The notes under the pieces: model-generated
What the model was told of the DNA's origin: nothing
Database searches by the model: none
The model's input: the letters and a program-made list of their open reading frames with translations, nothing else
Shown here: positions 7,430 to 17,518 of the stretch, in pieces
Layout: the number at the start of each line of letters is the position of its first letter
Numbering within the stretch: position 1 is the stretch's first letter
Assembly: GCF_003952265.1 (NCBI RefSeq)
Contig: NZ_CP034438.1
Coordinates: 620,001 to 684,000 of the forward strand
DNA length: 64,000 nucleotides
Origin: Flaviflexus salsibiostraticola
Lineage (GTDB): Bacteria > Actinomycetota > Actinomycetes > Actinomycetales > Actinomycetaceae
Direction: 5' to 3'
Program-made: the position numbers and the translations under genes

Positions 7430-8212
7430 ATGGAACGCTTCCGAGCACGACACAAGCAGCCAGAGAACGACTACAACGTCGACCTCGACGAAGCCGTGAA
7501 GCCCGAGAACCTCACCGGCGACGGCGAAGTACGAGCCAAAGCCTCCGGTGCAATCGCGGCAGAACTCGTCCGCTATGCCGGCCTCGACGAGAACTCCGCG
7601 CTGGCGCGCTACGCCACGACCGGACGAGGGCGCAACGAGGAACTCCGCGAGGAGTACCTCCTGATCCACCACGACCCCAGCGCACCAGAACCGATCCGTG
7701 AGCTGGTCGCCTGGTTCGCCAGCGGCGTCATCGCTGCTGAGAACACCTACGGACGCTTCCCGCACCGGCCGCACGGCCAGACACCATCCCTCCGCGCGAT
7801 CCTCTGGGAAACCAGCACCGGCGAGGGTAAGGAAGCGATCGCCGTCAACGTGCCGGCCGACACTCCGACGGAGATCATCCGGAGGTTGCGTGACCGCCTC
7901 ACACCGCTGCTGGACGAGCTGGGCGCACCGTTCGAGGCGTTCCTGAAACTGCCCGACGTAAACGCCACGGCCGACAACCTCCAGAAGACGTTCCAGGACT
8001 TCTATATAGGCAGCTTCGACGACCGCGAAGCGCTCGTCCGTGAACTCACCGAATACAACCAATGGGAGGAGGAGATCACCAAGCTCTGCCACCAGCACGG
8101 CATCCCCGAAGGTGTCGTGACGATCGACCTCGACGAGCTGTGGCACTACGTCGAGGGCGGCTGGGACATCATCCCCGGCATCGACGGGCGTCTCCACGTC
8201 TTCATGACGTAG
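7430..8212 (+). CDS. Hypothetical acidic protein, 260 aa, ArdA-like tail?
   Basis: The ATG at 7430 directly follows the previous stop. The protein is acidic overall. Its last 75 residues (YIGSFDDREALVREL, then a helix, then IDLDELWHYVEGGWDII) faintly recall ArdA-type antirestriction proteins, which are acidic DNA mimics with FxEAYVGEF-like motifs. The resemblance is weak, and the first 180 residues are unlike anything I recognise. If real, it would pair with the MT-A70 methyltransferase as a second defence against host restriction. It ends the transfer gene run. About 290 bases without a gene follow. Confidence 0.6.
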   Translation: MERFRARHKQPENDYNVDLDEAVKPENLTGDGEVRAKASGAIAAELVRYAGLDENSALARYATTGRGRNEELREEYLLIHHDPSAPEPIRELVAWFASGVIAAENTYGRFPHRPHGQTPSLRAILWETSTGEGKEAIAVNVPADTPTEIIRRLRDRLTPLLDELGAPFEAFLKLPDVNATADNLQKTFQDFYIGSFDDREALVRELTEYNQWEEEITKLCHQHGIPEGVVTIDLDELWHYVEGGWDIIPGIDGRLHVFMT

Positions 8213-8505
8213 GCCGCCCGGAGCGCCCACCAAACGACGCATATCCGCTGCTTGTTGCGAAAAGCACTACGCCTACGCGGATCGCGTCGTCATCCAATGG
8301 CGATCTGCTCGCTTCGCTACCTGTAGCGGCGTGACAGAGAACGCCTACACCACATCCATCTATTACCAGCACCCATCACTGCATATGCATCTCGGAAGTT
8401 CGCCAACGGCAGACCCGTAAAACGTTGTAGAAAATGCCTTTGACCGGGACTTATTGCGAGCAGCGAGGTAAAATAGCGAGAGTAATGTAAACGGAGATTA
8501 CCGCA
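8213..8505. other. Intergenic regulatory region before the XRE repressor
   Basis: There is no credible gene here. It holds a short palindrome, CGCTAC-CT-GTAGCG (8315-8328), and near the right end three GCGAG words (8456-8460, 8463-8467, 8476-8480) around the -10-like TAAAAT. No terminator is seen for the preceding operon. Confidence 0.5.
8469..8474 (+). promoter_or_regulatory. Candidate -10 box TAAAAT with GCGAG operator words
   Basis: TAAAAT lies 37 bases before the repressor ATG and is flanked by repeated GCGAG words. A TTGACC at 8440-8445 looks like a -35 box but is 23 bases away, which is too far, so the -35 is unresolved. The arrangement suggests an autoregulated promoter. Confidence 0.35.
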
Positions 8506-8895
8506 ATGAACAACGCGGAAGAACCCACAACCAAGCTTGGCGAATTCATCCGCCAGAAGCGCATCGAAAAGGATCTCTCGATCCGGAAGCTCGCCGAGCT
8601 GTCAGGTGTCGTGAACAACACCGTCTGGCGTATCGAGCACGGCGAGATCGTCCAACCTCGACCGGAGATCCTCACCGCGATCGCCCGCTCGCTCAGCATC
8701 CCCGCAGCCGACCTGTACGCACTGGTCGACTACCCGTCGCTCACCAAGCTCCCGTCCTTCGGGGCATACCTCCGCGCTCGCTACCAGGAGCTCACTCCGA
8801 GCCAGGTCGCCCAGCTCGAGGGCTACTTCGCTGCCATAGCGCAGCAGAGCGGCATCAACCTCGACGGGCCAGAGCCCGGCGAAGACGAGTTCTAG
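8506..8895 (+). CDS. XRE-family (Cro/CI-type) transcriptional regulator
   Basis: The 129-residue protein has a helix-turn-helix at about residues 12-66. It begins LGEFIRQKRIEKDLSIRKLAELSGV, written here only as the landmark pair IRKLAELSG and NNTVWRIEHG, and a short helical C-terminal part follows. It is followed by an ImmA-type protease gene, the arrangement of ImmR-ImmA in ICEBs1 and of many prophage switches. There the repressor holds excision and transfer genes off until the protease cleaves it. GGAGA precedes the ATG at 8506. The repeated GCGAG words upstream are candidate autoregulatory operators. Confidence 0.85.
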   Translation: MNNAEEPTTKLGEFIRQKRIEKDLSIRKLAELSGVVNNTVWRIEHGEIVQPRPEILTAIARSLSIPAADLYALVDYPSLTKLPSFGAYLRARYQELTPSQVAQLEGYFAAIAQQSGINLDGPEPGEDEF

Positions 8896-8962
8896 GCAGC
8901 AGACGACGAGACGTATCAGTGATGGCTAACTCCCCGGGTGGGAATGAGAGGAGGAGAACTTC

Positions 8963-9577
8963 ATGACATACCAAATCGGCGAGCTGACTGAGCAGGCGCC
9001 TCGAGTGCCCTCGGGCCTCATCCGGTGCCTGCGCAACCTCGCTCGCGAACACCGCGCCCGCCCGGTCAGCTGGGTTGCCGCCCAGCGCATCGCAGCCCGC
9101 CAAGGCGCACTCGTCGCCCGAGAAGCGGCCATCCGGAACATCACCGTCGATGTCCTCGTCGCCAGCCTCCCGCAGGTGAAAGTCGAAACGGATCGCGAGC
9201 TGCCGGCCTCCGGGCTTGCCGTCTGGAACCGGGACGAACGCACCTGGATCATCCGACTCAACGCCAAGGACGCCCCGGAACGACAGCGCTTCACGCTGCT
9301 GCACGAGTTCAAGCACATCCTTGATCACAACACCAGCGTGCACCTCTACGACCCGCGCTACCTCAGCGGGCACGCCCAAGCCGAGATGGCAGCCGATGGC
9401 TTCGCCTCAGCCGCCCTCATGCCCGCACGCGTCGTTCGTCGCCTCGTCAAACGAGACCGCTGCGACGTCGTCGAACTCGCCCGCAGACTCCGCGTCAGCC
9501 GCGACCGCGCGGCCCTACGGCTGTCCGACCTGAATCTGCAAGCAACGAAAACCACGAGAGGAGGGAACCCATCGTGA
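8963..9577 (+). CDS. ImmA/IrrE-family metallopeptidase
   Basis: The 204-residue protein carries the zinc-protease motif HEFKH at residues 114-118, with a downstream AEMAAD helix that could give the third ligand. This is characteristic of the ImmA/IrrE (COG2856) family. The roughly 60-residue N-terminal extension is basic and helical. It is placed directly after the XRE repressor gene, so the simplest reading is that it cleaves that repressor to induce the element. The ATG at 8963 has a strong AGGAGGAG. The stop overlaps the GTG of the excisionase gene (9574). Confidence 0.85.
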   Translation: MTYQIGELTEQAPRVPSGLIRCLRNLAREHRARPVSWVAAQRIAARQGALVAREAAIRNITVDVLVASLPQVKVETDRELPASGLAVWNRDERTWIIRLNAKDAPERQRFTLLHEFKHILDHNTSVHLYDPRYLSGHAQAEMAADGFASAALMPARVVRRLVKRDRCDVVELARRLRVSRDRAALRLSDLNLQATKTTRGGNPS

Positions 9578-9819
9578 CCATGACCAACATTCACCAACCA
9601 GGCGAACGCGCCGTCCACCACGATGCGCCCCGCCTCTACACGCTCGACGAGGCCGGGCAGGTGCTGCGCGTCAGCAAGTGGACAGTCCAGCGCCTCATCC
9701 AACGCGAACTGCTCGGCTCCGTGAAGGTGGGCGTCCGAACGCTCGTGCCTGCAGAGGACATCGAGCGCTACATCGCCGAGCAAAGCACCGGCCGCATCCG
9801 TGGAGGCTTTCATGGGTAG
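9574..9819 (+). CDS. Excisionase / MerR-like helix-turn-helix protein
   Basis: The 81-residue protein has the excisionase-type winged helix: LYTLDEAGQVLRVSKWTVQR, then a basic wing and VPAEDIERYI near residue 65. Such proteins bend the att DNA and direct the integrase to excise. GTG 9574 overlaps the preceding stop, and ATG 9580 would also fit behind AGGAGGG (9559-9565). The integrase ATG (9812) lies inside its last codons, the classic xis-int overlap. Confidence 0.85.
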   Translation: MTMTNIHQPGERAVHHDAPRLYTLDEAGQVLRVSKWTVQRLIQRELLGSVKVGVRTLVPAEDIERYIAEQSTGRIRGGFHG

Positions 9820-11398
9820 GCGAGCCAACGGCGAAGGAACCCTGGTGCGGCGCGGAGACGGCCGCTGGCAGGCTTCTGGCTACGTGCTTGTCGCCGGTGG
9901 CGGCCGCAAGCGCGTCCACTTCTACGGCACGACTCAGCAGGCCGCACGAGAGAAGCTCCAGGCGGCGCTCGAGCAGGCACGCCGCAACATACCTGTGCCG
10001 GAAACGAGCTGGAGTGTGGGGCGGTACCTCGATTACTGGATGCGTACGGTCGTGCCGATCAAGACCAGGCCACGCACAGCCGAACTGTACGAGTCGACGG
10101 TTCGGCTCTACATCTCGCCGTTCATCGGCAAGAAGCGCCTCGACAAGCTCTCCGTCCAGGACGTCCAGGAACTCATCAACCGCCTCTACGCCGACGGCAA
10201 CTCCGAACGCACCCTGCACCGCGTCCGCACCGTGCTCTCGTCAGCACTCAGCCGGGCCGAGAAGGAGGAACTGGTCTACCGCAACGTCGCCCGCCTGATC
10301 GACCTGCCCAAGTACGAGCGCAAGGCGATCACACCTTGGACGGGCGAGCAGGCCACAGCTTTCCTCGCAGCCTGCGCGGGGCACCGCTGGGAGATCGGCT
10401 ACCACCTGCTGCTCACCTACGGCATGCGCCGCGGCGAGGTACTCGGGCTGCGCTGGAGCGACATCGACTTCGAAGGCGACATCATCCACGTCCGGCAGCA
10501 ACTGCAGCGCATCCACGGCCTGCTGCAAACCGGGCCGGTCAAGACCAGCGCCGGCAAGCGCGACCTGCCGCTCCTGCCGAGCATTCGCGAGATGCTTCTG
10601 CAACTCCGCGAGATGCAGGCGCCCGGAGCCGACGATCTCGTCCTACTCAGCTCGACGGGCACACCAGTCGATCCGAAGAACTTCGTGCGCACCTTCCACG
10701 AGATCCGCGACCGGGCAGGCCTGCCACGTATCACCGTGCACCATACGCGCCATACGGCCGCGACGCTCCTGAAGAACCTCGGCGTCCCTGTACGCGACGT
10801 CCAGCTCATCCTCGGGCACTCGAACATCACGACAACGCAGGAGATCTACCAGCACGGTGACGTCACCGGCCAACGCGAAGCGCTCGAACGAGTCGCCGCA
10901 GCTCTCACGGCACCGCGCCAGACGAGTGCAGCATCGGGCAGCCTGGAGCACGCCGCATCAGGGAATTGTTGTCAGGAATGGTTGTCAAATGGCTGTCATG
11001 CCATCGAATGCGAAGAAGGGCAAGCAAAGAAAAACCGCCGATCAACGGGGGTCGATACGGCGGAATTTCTTGGAGGGCCAGGAGGGGCTCGAACCCTCGA
11101 CACCCTGCTTAAGAGCCTGACTTGTCACCTTTTGGTGGACGCCCCGACCCCTGTTATTCGGAGCATCAGCGAGCAGGCAAAAGCACGAATTATTGGCTCT
11201 GTTGCTGTCAGAAACAGTTGTCAAACCGTCCTGCCGAACGTTCGCCAAAACGAGCGCATGACTCTCCAAGCACAACATCATCTCGCCCTCCGTCGCTCGT
11301 GCAACGCCGCACTCATGACCAAGCTCAGTCGGGCATCGTTCCCGCTATCGCTGTTGCCCACAACGCCTCTGCTGGGCGATCAGAAAGGGGGCAGGTAA
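9812..11398 (+). CDS. Tyrosine site-specific integrase with read-through tail
   Basis: The order of parts is an AP2-like arm-binding domain (residues about 1-50, GRRANGEGTLVRRGDGRW), a SAM-like core-binding domain (about 60-150), and the catalytic domain with R near residue 206 (YGMRRGE), the HTRH box, LGHSN, and the nucleophile Y346 in EIYQH. A normal integrase would end near residue 370. This frame stays open to residue 528, because it crosses a tRNA 3' half from residue 420 (reading GGPGGARTLDTLLKS) and both repeat clusters. The tail is probably an accident of frame. I choose ATG 9812, as MGRRANGEG is a common integrase start and the GTG at 9800 lacks a better site. Confidence 0.9.
   Translation: MGRRANGEGTLVRRGDGRWQASGYVLVAGGGRKRVHFYGTTQQAAREKLQAALEQARRNIPVPETSWSVGRYLDYWMRTVVPIKTRPRTAELYESTVRLYISPFIGKKRLDKLSVQDVQELINRLYADGNSERTLHRVRTVLSSALSRAEKEELVYRNVARLIDLPKYERKAITPWTGEQATAFLAACAGHRWEIGYHLLLTYGMRRGEVLGLRWSDIDFEGDIIHVRQQLQRIHGLLQTGPVKTSAGKRDLPLLPSIREMLLQLREMQAPGADDLVLLSSTGTPVDPKNFVRTFHEIRDRAGLPRITVHHTRHTAATLLKNLGVPVRDVQLILGHSNITTTQEIYQHGDVTGQREALERVAAALTAPRQTSAASGSLEHAASGNCCQEWLSNGCHAIECEEGQAKKNRRSTGVDTAEFLGGPGGARTLDTLLKSLTCHLLVDAPTPVIRSISEQAKARIIGSVAVRNSCQTVLPNVRQNERMTLQAQHHLALRRSCNAALMTKLSRASFPLSLLPTTPLLGDQKGGR
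10968..10998 (+). repeat. Arm-type repeats, integrase side of attP
   Basis: GTTGTCA occurs at 10968-10974 and 10981-10987, and GCTGTCA at 10992-10998. The first two are 13 bp apart and the third 11 bp on. Their position between the integrase catalytic end and the tRNA-like core suggests integrase arm-binding sites. Confidence 0.5.
11026..11063 (-). terminator. Intrinsic terminator behind the tRNA-like core
   Basis: On the minus strand, CCGCCG plus ATC (after a one-base bulge) pairs with GAT plus CGGCGG, followed by TTTTTCTTT. It lies eight bases after the CCA end of the tRNA-like core, where a tRNA terminator belongs. It would end the host tRNA transcript after integration. Confidence 0.65.
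11071..11115 (-). other. tRNA 3' half, core of an attP site
   Basis: Read on the minus strand, this is a perfect tRNA 3' half: loop CTCTTAA, stem GCAGG, five-base variable loop, T arm GAGGG-TTCGAGC-CCCTC, acceptor CTGGCCC, then TCCA. The loop would read anticodon CTT (Lys), though a U discriminator is unusual for Lys. No 5' half exists: the bases at 11116 onward cannot complete the anticodon stem or a D arm. It is a tyrosine-integrase core copy, not a working tRNA gene. Confidence 0.65.
11204..11223 (+). repeat. Arm-type repeats, far side of attP
   Basis: GCTGTCA (11204-11210) and GTTGTCA (11217-11223) are 13 bp apart, the same word and spacing as at 10968-10987. A near copy, CTTGTCA, lies at 11121-11127. 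Repeats on both sides of the core are expected for attP, not for an attL or attR junction. Confidence 0.5.
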
Positions 11399-11567
11399 TG
11401 GATACAGCCATGCAGACGAAGAGTCGTGATGACTTCTCCATTTTACCATTTCGTGCCCTTGTGAACAGAAATTCATGCCATTCCACTGCAGAGCGCCTCG
11501 TCGCTCATCAAACACGCCTGACGCTTCCCGCCACACCGCTCATGCCCGAGAAGAAGGAGCCCCGTCC
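11399..11567. other. Gap between attP region and serine recombinase
   Basis: No gene or RNA is seen. The frame of the serine recombinase is open back to 11475, but the strong start is at 11568. The stretch includes AT-rich DNA at 11430-11470 that could hold the recombinase promoter. Confidence 0.4.
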
Positions 11568-13457
<1,890 letters not shown>

Positions 13458-13542
13458 TTCGCTTTCGCGACTTCTCAAGATTAGCCCACGCCGACGCGGA
13501 ATCTCCAATCCGACCGGCCCTCAGAAGGGTGGTCGTCGCCAC

Positions 13543-14307
13543 TCATTCGCGGATTCGGATCGAGAGGCAGGTGACGCAGCCTTCCGTCTTCTCGAACTCC
13601 GTCATCGGGGTGGTGATGACATCGAAGCCATCGGCCTTGAGCATCGCCTCTGTCTGAGGGGCGGATGCGGACATGAGGACCGTGTCGCCACCGAGCAGGA
13701 CGACCTGCGAGCCTTCGAATTCGGGGGTCCTGCGATATCCCGGGAAGTAGGACTCCGGCGGGGCGTAGGCGGGATGGGCGAGGAACGTGCCATCGGGCAG
13801 CGCCGTGATGGCGGACTTGAGGTGAAGGGCGTGCTGAACGGGGACGGGGATGATCGTCGGCTCGTATGCGGCGAGAGCCTTCCCGAGCCACTCGACCCCC
13901 TCCATATCCGACCGCGTCGACAGGCCGACCCAGACCGTGTCATCGAACTTGAGGATGTCGCCGCCCTCGAGGTAGGCCCAGTCGGCCAACCTCTTCATCT
14001 CAAAACCCAATCCCTCGAGCGTCTCGGCCACGGCCGCATGCTCAGGCTGGCGCGAGGGGTAGCGGAGCTTCGTCATGACGGCCGTGTTCCCGTAGACGAA
14101 GGCCGTGTCCTCAATGTAGACAGAGTCGGCGTAGTTCGGGGCAGGCTCGACCTCGATGACCTCGGTGTAGTCACGGAGGATCTCGCAGTAGTCCTCCCAC
14201 TGAGCGAGAGCAAGAGCCGGGTCGGTCTCCTCGCGCTTGAGGTGCGTGAGCAGGCCGTTCTGGTGATTGGGAGAGGGTCGGCGCACAAGCGCCTTGAGCA
14301 GCCTCAT
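13543..14307 (-). CDS. Dimethylarginine dimethylaminohydrolase-like enzyme
   Basis: The 254-residue protein belongs to the guanidino-group-modifying superfamily. The signs are the EDTAF acidic site near residue 67, the histidine in HALHLKS near 160, and the nucleophilic cysteine in EGCVTCLS near the C terminus. DDAH enzymes hydrolyse N-omega-methylated arginine to citrulline and methylamines. A related arginine or ornithine activity cannot be excluded. It starts three bases after the der stop, behind GAGGAG, so it is the last gene of the ctaB-to-der run. The length is normal for the family. Confidence 0.8.
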   Translation of the reverse strand: MRLLKALVRRPSPNHQNGLLTHLKREETDPALALAQWEDYCEILRDYTEVIEVEPAPNYADSVYIEDTAFVYGNTAVMTKLRYPSRQPEHAAVAETLEGLGFEMKRLADWAYLEGGDILKFDDTVWVGLSTRSDMEGVEWLGKALAAYEPTIIPVPVQHALHLKSAITALPDGTFLAHPAYAPPESYFPGYRRTPEFEGSQVVLLGGDTVLMSASAPQTEAMLKADGFDVITTPMTEFEKTEGCVTCLSIRIRE

Positions 14308-14310
14308 CGT

Positions 14311-15747
14311 CTAGCTCCTCTTCCGTCGTTCTCGGACTCGGACTGAGATCTCGATTGGGGTTCCCGCGAAGTCGAAGGACTCGCGGAGCCGGTTCTCGAT
14401 GAAGCGGCGGTAACCGTGGTCGAGGAACCCGGTCGTGAAGATGACGAACCTCGGCGGGCAGCTCGACGCCTGCGTGGCGAAGAGGATGCGGGGCTGCTTG
14501 CCGCCGCGCACGGGGTGCGGATGGGCGGCCGACAGCTCGCCGAGGAAGCTGTTGAGCTTCGCGGTGCTGATCCGGCGATGCCAGTTCTCGTACGCTGCGT
14601 TCATCGCCTTCGACAGCCGATTCGTGTGCCAGCCGGTCAGCGCCGACAGGTTGACGCGCTGCGCCCAGCTCAGCTGGACGAGCTCACGCTCGAGCTCCCG
14701 GTTGAACTCCTCCTGACGATCGACGTCGACAAGGTCCCACTTGTTCGCGATGATGACGAGGGCCCGCCCGGCATCGACGACCTGCTGGATGACGCGGACA
14801 TCCTGCTCCGTCAGCGGCTCCGAGGCGTCGAGCAGAACGAGGCCGATGTCGGCCTTCTCGATCGCGCTCTGGGTGCGCAGGGAGGCGTAATAGTCCGCCC
14901 CGGTCGTCTGGTGGACGCGGCGGCGGATGCCGGCGGTGTCGATGAAGGTCCACGCCTCACCGTCGAGCTCGATCCGCTCATCGACCGGGTCACGCGTCGT
15001 CCCGGCGATCTCGTTGACGACGACGCGCTCCTCCCCCGCCAGTCGGTTGAGGAGCGAGGACTTGCCGACGTTCGGGCGGCCGACGAGGGCGACGCGGCGG
15101 GTGCCGCGGTCGATGCGGCGTCCGCCGACCTGGGACACCTCGGGAAGGACCTCCATGACGCGGTCGAGCAGATCGCCGGACGCACGGCCGTGAAGGGCGG
15201 AGACGGGATAGGGCTCACCGAGTCCGAGGGCCCACAGGTAGGCCGCATCAGCCTCCTGCATCTGCGAATCCACCTTGTTGGCGGCGAGGATGACCGGCTT
15301 ACCAGAGGCTCTCAGGAGCTTGACGACCTCCTCATCGGTCGCCGTCGCGCCGACCGTGGCATCGACGACGAAGAGCACGGCATCCGCCTGCTCGATGGCG
15401 GCCTCAGCCTGCTGGGCGACCGACAGGTCGAGTCCCTCGACCTTGACCTCCCATCCACCCGTATCGACGACGATGAAGTCCCGACCGTTCCACGACGCCT
15501 CGTAGCGCACCCGGTCCCGGGTGACGCCCGGGGTGTCCTGGACGACGGCGACGCGCTTGCCGAGGATGCGGTTGATGAGCGTCGACTTGCCGACGTTGGG
15601 TCGGCCGATGATCGCGAGGACCGGCGGCAGCGGCCGTTCGGTGCGGGTGGGACCCTCCTCTCGCCATTCGAGCTCGGCGAGATCCTCCTCCGTGAGGTCG
15701 TACTGGTCGAGTGCGCTGCGAAGCGCCTCTGTCTGGTCATCGGTCAT
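14311..15747 (-). CDS. der: Ribosome biogenesis GTPase Der (EngA)
   Basis: The 478-residue protein has two tandem G domains, each with GRPNVGKS (near residues 48 and 218), DTGGW or DTAGI switch motifs, and NKVD or NKWD specificity motifs. A KH-like C-terminal domain closes the protein. Der acts in assembly of the 50S ribosomal subunit. The first 40 residues form a short acidic extension common in actinobacteria. Its ATG overlaps the cmk stop (ATGA), showing coupling within the cmk-der pair. Confidence 0.97.
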   Translation of the reverse strand: MTDDQTEALRSALDQYDLTEEDLAELEWREEGPTRTERPLPPVLAIIGRPNVGKSTLINRILGKRVAVVQDTPGVTRDRVRYEASWNGRDFIVVDTGGWEVKVEGLDLSVAQQAEAAIEQADAVLFVVDATVGATATDEEVVKLLRASGKPVILAANKVDSQMQEADAAYLWALGLGEPYPVSALHGRASGDLLDRVMEVLPEVSQVGGRRIDRGTRRVALVGRPNVGKSSLLNRLAGEERVVVNEIAGTTRDPVDERIELDGEAWTFIDTAGIRRRVHQTTGADYYASLRTQSAIEKADIGLVLLDASEPLTEQDVRVIQQVVDAGRALVIIANKWDLVDVDRQEEFNRELERELVQLSWAQRVNLSALTGWHTNRLSKAMNAAYENWHRRISTAKLNSFLGELSAAHPHPVRGGKQPRILFATQASSCPPRFVIFTTGFLDHGYRRFIENRLRESFDFAGTPIEISVRVRERRKRS

Positions 15748-16436
15748 GTGACCCTCCCGGCGAGGTTCTCAATAGTCTCGACGACGTCGGAGATCGACAT
15801 GGTCGAGGAGTCAATGGTGAAGACCCCATCAGCGGCCTCCAGGAACTGTGTGACGGCAGAATCCTGCCTGTCCCGTTCGGATACGATACCGCGCGTCTTC
15901 TCGATCGTCACGGCGTCGACGGTGCCGACGAGCTCTTTCGCGCGGCGGGCGAGACGCGCCTCCTCGGAGGCGGTCAGCAGGACCCGGAGGTCGGCGTCCG
16001 GCTTGACGACGGTCGTGATGTCCCGGCCCTCAGCGACGATGCCGCGGCCGTGCGAATACGAGTCGGGCTCGCCCTCGGCGGCGATGATGTCGCGCTGGAG
16101 GGCGATGAGGATGTCGCGCACGGGAAAGTAGGAGGAGACCCTCGAGACGACGCGGGAGAGCTCGGGGGTGCGGATGGCATCGGTGATGTCGTGGCCGGCG
16201 CAGAGGATGACCTGGTCGTCGGGGTCGACGGGGACCGTCAGCGGCATCTCCCGCACGGCCGCGATGACGGCATCCTCATCGGCCGGGTCGATGCGCTGGT
16301 CGAGCACCCACCAGGTCGCGGCGCGATACATCGCGCCGGTGTCGAGGTAGGCGAGGCCGTTGCGGCGGGCCACCTCCTTCGACACGGTGGACTTGCCCGA
16401 GCCGGACGGCCCGTCGATGGCGATCGTCGTCGACAT
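15744..16436 (-). CDS. cmk: Cytidylate kinase
   Basis: The 230-residue kinase starts with the P-loop GPSGSGKST (residues 9-17). It carries a [10 protein letters not shown] segment for CMP binding and a GRDITT motif further on, all typical of CMP kinase. It phosphorylates CMP and dCMP for nucleotide supply. Its ATG shares one base with the tyrA stop (TGATG), and its stop overlaps the der start. Confidence 0.97.
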   Translation of the reverse strand: MSTTIAIDGPSGSGKSTVSKEVARRNGLAYLDTGAMYRAATWWVLDQRIDPADEDAVIAAVREMPLTVPVDPDDQVILCAGHDITDAIRTPELSRVVSRVSSYFPVRDILIALQRDIIAAEGEPDSYSHGRGIVAEGRDITTVVKPDADLRVLLTASEEARLARRAKELVGTVDAVTIEKTRGIVSERDRQDSAVTQFLEAADGVFTIDSSTMSISDVVETIENLAGRVT

Positions 16437-17518
16437 CAGCTCTCCTCCATCTCAACCGAGGCGATTGTCCAGCCCCGCTCCTCGAGCCCGTCGGCGAGCG
16501 GCTTCGCCCGGGACGGGTTGACGCTGATCGCCGCGCGGCCGACGGGCTGCGCAGCCGAATGCTCGAGCGTGAGATCTTCGATGTTGACGCCGATCTCACC
16601 GGCCTCGGTGAAGAGCCGGCCGAGCTCGCCCGGCTTGTCGGGCACGAGCACGTAGACGGTCGCGTAGCGGACCGGCGCGCCGCCGTGCTTGCCGGGAATG
16701 CGGGAGACGCCGATATTGCCGTCGCTGATGACCTTCGCGACGCTCGCGACACCGGTGTAGGCGTTCTGCTCCGCCATGGTCTCGACCCCGTCGATGAGGG
16801 AGTCGAGGCGGGAGCGGACCTCTCGAAGGATGTCGGCGACGGAGCTCGGGTTGCCGGCGATGATCGTCGACCAGAGCTTCGGATCGGAGCCTGCGATGCG
16901 GGTGACGTCGCGCAGTCCCTGTCCCGCCAGGTCGAGGCTCGACGGCGGCGCATCGACGAGGGTCGCGGCGACGAGGGAGGACATGAGCTGCGGCACGTGG
17001 GAGACGCGGGCGACCGCGCTGTCGTGGGCGGCCGCGCTCATCTCGATCGGGAATCCGCCGACCTCCATGGCGATCCGCTTGACCGTCTCGACGGCGTCCG
17101 GGCGCGAGGTCTCGTGCGGGACGACAACCCAGGGCCGGCCGATGAAAAGGTCCCCATCGGCGGCGATCGCGCCGGAGCGTTCCCGTCCTGCCATGGGATG
17201 GGAGCCGACGTAGCGCTCCCTGCCGGAACCGACCTCGGCGAGAACAATGGCCTTGACGGAGGCGACGTCGGTGACGAGGGCATCCGGGAAGTCCGTGAGC
17301 GCGCGGTTGACGGTATCGGCCGCGACGTCGGGCGGTGTCGCGACGATGACGAGATCGGGGGCCGCCGACTCGTCGGTGACCTCCGTGCCCGCGCCGAGGT
17401 CCTGCGCGAGTGCGGCAGTCATCGGCGACGCATCCTCAAGCTGGATCTCGTGCCGAGGGGACAGTGCGAGACCGAGTGAGGTGCCCAGCAGCCCCGTGCC
17501 GATGATCCGAATGATCAC
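16436..17518 (-). CDS. tyrA: Prephenate dehydrogenase
   Basis: The 360-residue protein has an N-terminal Rossmann site (GTGLLGTSLG, residues 7-16), SHPMAGRE at about residue 105 for prephenate binding, and a helical dimerisation part. A C-terminal ACT-like domain runs from about residue 275 (VYVLVPDKPGELGRLFTEAG) and probably mediates feedback by tyrosine. The enzyme converts prephenate to 4-hydroxyphenylpyruvate. The GTG start overlaps the rluB stop (GTGA). Placement between rluB and cmk is the usual actinobacterial order. Confidence 0.95.
   Translation of the reverse strand: MIIRIIGTGLLGTSLGLALSPRHEIQLEDASPMTAALAQDLGAGTEVTDESAAPDLVIVATPPDVAADTVNRALTDFPDALVTDVASVKAIVLAEVGSGRERYVGSHPMAGRERSGAIAADGDLFIGRPWVVVPHETSRPDAVETVKRIAMEVGGFPIEMSAAAHDSAVARVSHVPQLMSSLVAATLVDAPPSSLDLAGQGLRDVTRIAGSDPKLWSTIIAGNPSSVADILREVRSRLDSLIDGVETMAEQNAYTGVASVAKVISDGNIGVSRIPGKHGGAPVRYATVYVLVPDKPGELGRLFTEAGEIGVNIEDLTLEHSAAQPVGRAAISVNPSRAKPLADGLEERGWTIASVEMEES

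Noticed and set aside
8440..8474. A sigma-70 promoter pairing TTGACC with TAAAAT
   Set aside because: The 23-base spacer is too long, so only the -10 box was kept as a candidate.
11071..11115. A complete tRNA-Lys gene
   Set aside because: The 5' half cannot be found. The bases beyond the anticodon loop form neither the anticodon stem nor a D arm, so it is an attachment core only.
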